Source: an uncultured Peptoniphilus sp.
GTDB taxonomy: Bacteria > Bacillota > Clostridia > Tissierellales > Peptoniphilaceae
Assembly (NCBI GenBank): GCA_946999425.1
Contig: CAMQDG010000017.1
Coordinates: forward strand, 1-25,708
DNA: 25,708 nucleotides
Direction: 5' to 3'
The translations under genes were made by a program, and so were the position numbers. Each line of letters opens with the position of its first letter. Within the stretch, counting starts at the first letter, position 1. The notes below the pieces were generated by a model that saw only the letters and a program-made list of their open reading frames with translations, had not been told where the DNA came from and made no database searches. Positions 22,303 through 25,708 of the stretch are shown one piece after another.

Positions 22303-22746
22303 TTGGAGATTAGAAAAATTTCAAAATCTGATTTAAAAGATTTGTCAAAATTAATGGTATCTGTATACAATGCTCCGCCATGGAATGATAAATGGACAGA
22401 AGAAAGTGCTTTTGAATCATTACATACAATTTTACAATTTCCTAAATTTTATGGAAACTTAATAGTTGATGAAAATAAAATAATTGGAGCAATAATGGGT
22501 CATATAAGAAACTATTCTACAGAAACCACCTATTACATCTATGAATTTTTTATATCAGATAAAAATAGAAGGCAAGGATTTGCAACAAAATTATATAATA
22601 AAACCATTGATGAATTGAAAGAACTTGGAATTAGCGGTGCTTTTTTTACAACTTTAAGAAATAGCCCAGCATATAATTTTTATATAAAAGAAGGAGCTTG
22701 GGATTTGACAGATTCAACATGCTTTTACCATAAATTTAATAAGTAA
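22303..22746 (+). CDS. GNAT-family N-acetyltransferase
   Basis: This 147-residue GNAT-fold acetyl-CoA-dependent transferase starts MEIRKISKSDLKDLSKLMVSVYNAPPWNDKW. The acetyl-CoA-binding motif A is FFISDKNRRQGFATKLYNKT, with the R/Q-x-x-G-x-A/G core as RRQGFAT. It ends NSPAYNFYIKEGAWDLTDSTCFYHKFNK. The NAPPWND-W segment recalls clostridial GNATs and some aminoglycoside 6'-acetyltransferase-like proteins, but this is not enough to claim resistance. The start is TTG at 22303 with GAGG about 6 nt upstream. No ATG is nearby. Confidence 0.87.
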   Translation: MEIRKISKSDLKDLSKLMVSVYNAPPWNDKWTEESAFESLHTILQFPKFYGNLIVDENKIIGAIMGHIRNYSTETTYYIYEFFISDKNRRQGFATKLYNKTIDELKELGISGAFFTTLRNSPAYNFYIKEGAWDLTDSTCFYHKFNK

Positions 22747-22867
22747 ATAAAAGATTAAAAAAAGCTAAGGGACTTAGGTCTAAAGATATAATGATTGGTC
22801 CTATTATTTTAATACTGCAAGGAAATATTTGATAATTCTTATGGTTTGAAATAAAAAAGCTTCTTTG

Positions 22868-22886
22868 TTACAATTTTTAATTGTAA
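22868..22886. repeat. Perfect 8-bp inverted repeat upstream of xth
   Basis: TTACAATT and AATTGTAA flank TTT, 33 nt before the xth start. It could be an operator for a dimeric repressor or simply a small AU hairpin. I cannot match it to a named box. Confidence 0.5.
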
Positions 22887-22918
22887 GGATAGTAAAAAAA
22901 TAAAAGAAGGAGTGAATG

Positions 22919-23746
22919 ATGAAATTTATTTCTTGGAATATAGATTCTTTAAATGCAGCTCTTACGGGAGAATCACCCAGGGCTTCACTTTCAAGACAAG
23001 TTTTAAAAACAATAAAAGATGAGGATCCGGATATTATTGCTATACAGGAAACAAAACTTTCTGATAAGGGTCCAACAAAAAAACATTTAGAAATTTTAGA
23101 AGAAAAATTATCGGAATACAATTTTTATTTTGTTTCTTCCTGTCCTCCAGCAAGGAAGGGTTATGCGGGAAATATGGTTTTTTATAAAAAAGATTTGCAG
23201 GTGAAGGCATCTTTTCCAAAAATAGGCGCTCCGGATACAATGGATTTGGAAGGAAGAATAATAACTTTAGAGTTTGAAAATTTTTATTTTACTCAAGTTT
23301 ATACGCCTAATGCGGGAGATGGATTAAAAAGACTAAAGGAAAGACAGGTTTGGGATATAAAGTATGGGGATTATTTAGAGGCTTTAGATAAAAACAAGCC
23401 TATTGTTGCTTGTGGGGATTTTAATGTAGCTCATAAGGAAATTGATTTAGCAAATCCTGATTCCAATCATATGTCCGCAGGTTTTACAGACCAGGAAAGG
23501 GAAGGATTTACAAATCTTTTAAATAGAGGTTTTGTTGATACTTTTAGATATCTTCACGGAGATGTTGAGGGGGCTTATACTTGGTGGGCTCAAAGGGTTA
23601 AAACTTCAAAAATAAATAATTCTGGCTGGAGAATAGATTATTTTTTAGTGAGCGATAAAATAAAGGATTTAATAAAAAAATCGGAAGTGGTGGACTCCGG
23701 AGAAAGGCAGGATCACGCTCCGATTCTTCTTGAAATAGAACTTTAA
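22919..23746 (+). CDS. xth: Exodeoxyribonuclease III / AP endonuclease
   Basis: This enzyme cleaves abasic sites and trims 3' ends in base-excision repair. The 275-residue protein has the EEP-family active site: KFISWNIDSLNA (Asn7, Asp9), IQETKL (Glu44), YTPNAGDG (129-135), CGDFNVAHKEIDL (Asp167, Asn169), NSGWRIDYFLVS (Asp240) and RQDHAPILLEI (Asp265-His266). The usual S-D-H-C/A-P is Q-D-H-A-P here and the usual GYSG reads GYAG, both mild variants. Two ATGs stand in tandem at 22916 and 22919. AGGAG spacing (6 nt versus 3) favours the second. The Gram-positive ExoA naming may also be used. A bidirectional terminator follows. Confidence 0.95.
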   Translation: MKFISWNIDSLNAALTGESPRASLSRQVLKTIKDEDPDIIAIQETKLSDKGPTKKHLEILEEKLSEYNFYFVSSCPPARKGYAGNMVFYKKDLQVKASFPKIGAPDTMDLEGRIITLEFENFYFTQVYTPNAGDGLKRLKERQVWDIKYGDYLEALDKNKPIVACGDFNVAHKEIDLANPDSNHMSAGFTDQEREGFTNLLNRGFVDTFRYLHGDVEGAYTWWAQRVKTSKINNSGWRIDYFLVSDKIKDLIKKSEVVDSGERQDHAPILLEIEL

Positions 23747-23760
23747 ATTTACAAAAAAAG

Positions 23761-23790
23761 GACACACAAATTTTGTGTGTCTATTTTTAT
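23761..23790. terminator. Bidirectional terminator between xth and the DUF4300 gene
   Basis: GACACACAAA / TTTGTGTGTC stem. The plus strand continues TATTTTTATT and the minus strand CTTTTTTTG, so both converging genes can use it. The minus-strand stop of the lipoprotein gene overlaps its edge. Confidence 0.88.
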
Positions 23791-24569
23791 TCCAAAACTT
23801 GTCCATCCATTACAATAATAGGTTCTTTTACGTCATCATTAAAAGTATAGCGAGATTTTAGGAGTTTTATTAGTTGGCTTTTATTTTTGAAATAGGTGAG
23901 TTGATAGGGTTCATAGTAGGAAAGTTTTTCAAAAAAATAAAATCCCTTTGATTTTTGATCTTCCATAAGAATACCGGCATGACCAACAAATAAAACTTGG
24001 TCATACTTGTCATAAATATATGCAAAAACGGTTTTAACATTTTTATTTGTAAAATGAATATTTTTAGAGTCAAGGGCTTTTTGTAAAAAAGTTTTTAAAT
24101 TTTTTTCTTTAATGTTTTTTGCGTCAATTTCATTGAAGAGTCCGAAAAACTTAAAGGGGTTTATATTTTTAAGTTCAGGAAAGGACTTAATTTCTTGACT
24201 GTCAAACATTAAGTAGGTTCCTTTTTCAGATTCTTCTTTGACTTCAATGGAGTTTAAAATTGAAAGGGCGACACTTTCTCTGCAATTTAAGTGGTTATTT
24301 GTTTTTGTGTAATCTTCATTGAATTGTGATGGGTCAGTGGGTCCAAACTTTAAATTTTCCCAAGAAGTTACAATATTTTTTTCATTTGTTGAGTTGAAAG
24401 CTTCAATATTTTTTAAAAGTATTTCAAGATTATCAAGTCTATTTTTTTCAAAAAGTTTACTTAGTATTTCTTTACTATTTTTATCGCCAAGGTTTGAATA
24501 CTTGGATTCAGAGCTTTCACAGGCAATTAAGCTAAGGATTAAAATTATAAATATAATTATCTTTTTCAT
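23787..24569 (-). CDS. DUF4300-family lipoprotein
   Basis: This 260-residue lipoprotein has a hydrophobic signal and a lipobox LSLIAC with Cys17. It matches what I recall of DUF4300, known mostly from streptococci and other Bacillota: KYSNLGDKNSKEILSKLF, then HLNCRESVALSIL (Cys96), FVGHAGILME (His197) and FYFFEKLSYYEPYQLTYFK. The Cys-His order and the closing Glu-Lys-Leu-Ser strand resemble a papain-like (NlpC/P60-type) layout. A peptidase or amidase activity is therefore conceivable but unproven. No Shine-Dalgarno site precedes the ATG. Instead TATAAT lies 6 nt upstream, suggesting a leaderless mRNA. It is convergent with xth. Confidence 0.8.
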   Translation of the reverse strand: MKKIIIFIILILSLIACESSESKYSNLGDKNSKEILSKLFEKNRLDNLEILLKNIEAFNSTNEKNIVTSWENLKFGPTDPSQFNEDYTKTNNHLNCRESVALSILNSIEVKEESEKGTYLMFDSQEIKSFPELKNINPFKFFGLFNEIDAKNIKEKNLKTFLQKALDSKNIHFTNKNVKTVFAYIYDKYDQVLFVGHAGILMEDQKSKGFYFFEKLSYYEPYQLTYFKNKSQLIKLLKSRYTFNDDVKEPIIVMDGQVLE

Positions 24570-24581
24570 ATTTTTATTATA
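24570..24581 (-). promoter_or_regulatory. -10 box abutting the DUF4300 start (candidate leaderless mRNA)
   Basis: Minus strand: TATAAT (24581-24576), AAAAAT, then ATG at 24569. The 6 nt gap equals that at 2825-2830. No -35 box is clear, and no ribosome-binding site is present. Confidence 0.5.
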
Positions 24582-24660
24582 AACTAAAAAATTTTTTTAA
24601 AAGTTACACTAATATTAAAAAAATAAAGTTTTATATATTTTTTTTAAGATTTTGGGCAAA

Positions 24661-24689
24661 TAAAAAAAGACAGGATTTTATTCCTGTCT
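24661..24689 (-). terminator. Terminator of the thiM-thiE gene
   Basis: On the minus strand AGACAGGA / TCCTGTCT with a 6 nt loop is followed by TTTTTTTA, 36 nt after the stop codon. Confidence 0.88.
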
Positions 24690-24724
24690 ATATGGGAAAA
24701 ATATGGCAAATATTTTTCTGGGTT

Positions 24725-25708
24725 TTACTTTTTCAATTTTTTTCTTATATTTTTTACTATATTTTCTATTTTATTTTGATCTTCCGAAAATATGGCACTG
24801 GACATACAGACTCCTGATAATTTTATCTCTTTGAAGTAGCTTAAATTTTTTAAGTTGATTCCTCCAATGGGATATACAGGGATTGTTACTCCGTCAATAA
24901 TGTCTTTTAAGTCATCGAGGCTTATAATTTGTGCATCATCTTTTGTTTGAGTTTTAAAAAATGCTCCGGATCCGATGTAAGATGCTCCCATATTTTCTGC
25001 TATTATTGCTTCTTCAAGATTTTTTGCAGTAGCACCTATTATTTTATTTCTTCCAAGTTCTTTTCTTGCTGTTGAAATAAGTTCATCTTCTTGTCCCAAA
25101 TGGACTGCAAGATCATATTTTTTTGCAACTTTTAAGTTGTCGTTCATAACTAAAAGACAGGGAAAGTCTTTCATTATTTCGCGAATTTCTAAGACTTTTT
25201 TTCCAAGGGTTTCATCATCGGCTTCCTTGTCTCTTATTTGATAAATATCCATGCCTCCTTTTAGGGCATTTTTTATTTTTAAAAGATCATTTCCTGGATC
25301 AAGTCCGTAAACAAGTCCTTCGTTAAGGTCATAGGGAGATTCTAAAATTATTGCATTACCTTCAAACTCATCTAATTTTCCCATGACCATAATTATATCT
25401 TGAGGATTTATACTTTTGTGTTTTTCACATTGACTTGCAATTTGTCTTAAGAAAATCCCAGCCATGGTTGCAGCTTTAAAAGAGGAAAGGGGTTTTGCAA
25501 GAAGACTTGCTATAATTCCTGTTTCCATATCTCCTGTACCAGTTATTTTTCTTAGAAGATTATTTCCTCCTGGAATGGAAAAAACTTTTGAAGAGTCAGC
25601 TATAATTTCATATTTACCACTTATAAGAATGACTGCATCTGTTTTTTCATTTAATTTAATTGCCAAGTCCTTAAAGGTTTCTTCTTTTAAATTTTCATCT
25701 TCATTTTG
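24725..25708 (-). CDS. ThiM-ThiE fusion: hydroxyethylthiazole kinase / thiamine-phosphate synthase, N terminus outside window
   Basis: The frame is open from the right edge (QNEDENLKEETFKDLAIKL...), so the TTG at 25666 is an internal Leu and the start lies outside. The first ~85 visible residues are the C-terminal part of ThiM, which phosphorylates 4-methyl-5-hydroxyethylthiazole: VILISGKYEIIADSSKVF and the ATP-site motif KITGTGDMETG. Asp stands where many ThiM have Cys. From ~25310 the protein continues as ThiE, which joins thiazole phosphate with HMP pyrophosphate: GGMDIYQIRDKE, LLVMNDN, VHLGQED, IGATAKN, GSGAFFKTQTKDDA and PIGGIN. Both halves keep their signatures, so a bifunctional thiazole-salvage enzyme is likely. 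No thiamine riboswitch can be checked, since the 5' end is missing. Confidence 0.92.
   Translation of the reverse strand, partial: QNEDENLKEETFKDLAIKLNEKTDAVILISGKYEIIADSSKVFSIPGGNNLLRKITGTGDMETGIIASLLAKPLSSFKAATMAGIFLRQIASQCEKHKSINPQDIIMVMGKLDEFEGNAIILESPYDLNEGLVYGLDPGNDLLKIKNALKGGMDIYQIRDKEADDETLGKKVLEIREIMKDFPCLLVMNDNLKVAKKYDLAVHLGQEDELISTARKELGRNKIIGATAKNLEEAIIAENMGASYIGSGAFFKTQTKDDAQIISLDDLKDIIDGVTIPVYPIGGINLKNLSYFKEIKLSGVCMSSAIFSEDQNKIENIVKNIRKKLKK

Noticed and set aside
22303..22746. Aminoglycoside resistance enzyme
   Set aside because: The GNAT fold is clear and one segment recalls AAC(6')-like proteins, but that is too little to assign a drug substrate.

Overview
The window is AT-rich, gene-dense bacterial DNA from a low-GC Gram-positive anaerobe. 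Both strands carry strong Shine-Dalgarno sites (AGGAGG type), a T-box upstream of thrS, an L21 leader, a Prp protease paired with an N-terminally extended L27, LCP and SLH cell-wall proteins and U-tract hairpin terminators. Together these point to Bacillota. The gene set, with SLH surface proteins, a tryptophanase and an NSS transporter, would suit a Tissierellia/Peptoniphilaceae-like coccus (Peptoniphilus, Anaerococcus and relatives). That placement is inference, not proof.

Layout: (1) 1-1330: 3' part of spoVG, then an exported stalk-domain (copper-amine-oxidase-N-like) protein. (2) 1335-2654, minus strand: an NCS2 purine permease, convergent with the previous gene across a bidirectional terminator. 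(3) 2831-6480: a TrmH-type rRNA methyltransferase overlapping a GME-fold (DUF6873-like) protein, then a threonine T-box (specifier ACT) and thrS. (4) 6509-7075: a monocistronic FMN-binding lipoprotein with a covalent flavinylation motif. (5) 7211-8283: L21 leader-rplU-prp-rpmA. (6) 8325-12730: a tight operon obgE-yhbY-nadD-yqeK-LCP-rsfS-ridA with many 4-14 nt overlaps. (7) 12742-13543: yceD (DUF177)-rpmF. (8) 13640-16242: two SLH surface proteins. (9) 16317-17050: a VTT/TVP38-type membrane protein. (10) 17124-20410: a tryptophan catabolic pair, a long-form tryptophanase and an NSS sodium symporter, behind a long structured leader. (11) 20611-22746: an ATC-hydrolase-family protein, an alpha/beta hydrolase and a GNAT acetyltransferase. 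(12) 22919-23790: exodeoxyribonuclease III. (13) minus strand: a DUF4300 lipoprotein and a ThiM-ThiE fusion that runs off the right edge.

How the genes work together: regions 5-7 are ribosome supply and assembly (L21, L27, L32, Prp, ObgE, YhbY, RsfS, YceD), mixed with NAD synthesis, Ap4A hydrolysis and wall-polymer attachment. Regions 8-9 are cell surface. Region 10 would import tryptophan and cleave it to indole, pyruvate and ammonia.

No tRNA, rRNA, CRISPR array, insertion sequence or prophage was seen. I found no clear unknown multi-gene system. The most interesting signals are: two genes whose -10 box lies exactly 6 nt before ATG with no Shine-Dalgarno site (candidate leaderless mRNAs), with several other genes having leaders of about 10 nt; a long tnaA leader with a hairpin at the predicted +1 and phased ATCAAA repeats; a tryptophanase with a ~44-residue insertion; and a ThiM-ThiE fusion in the opposite domain order to yeast Thi6.
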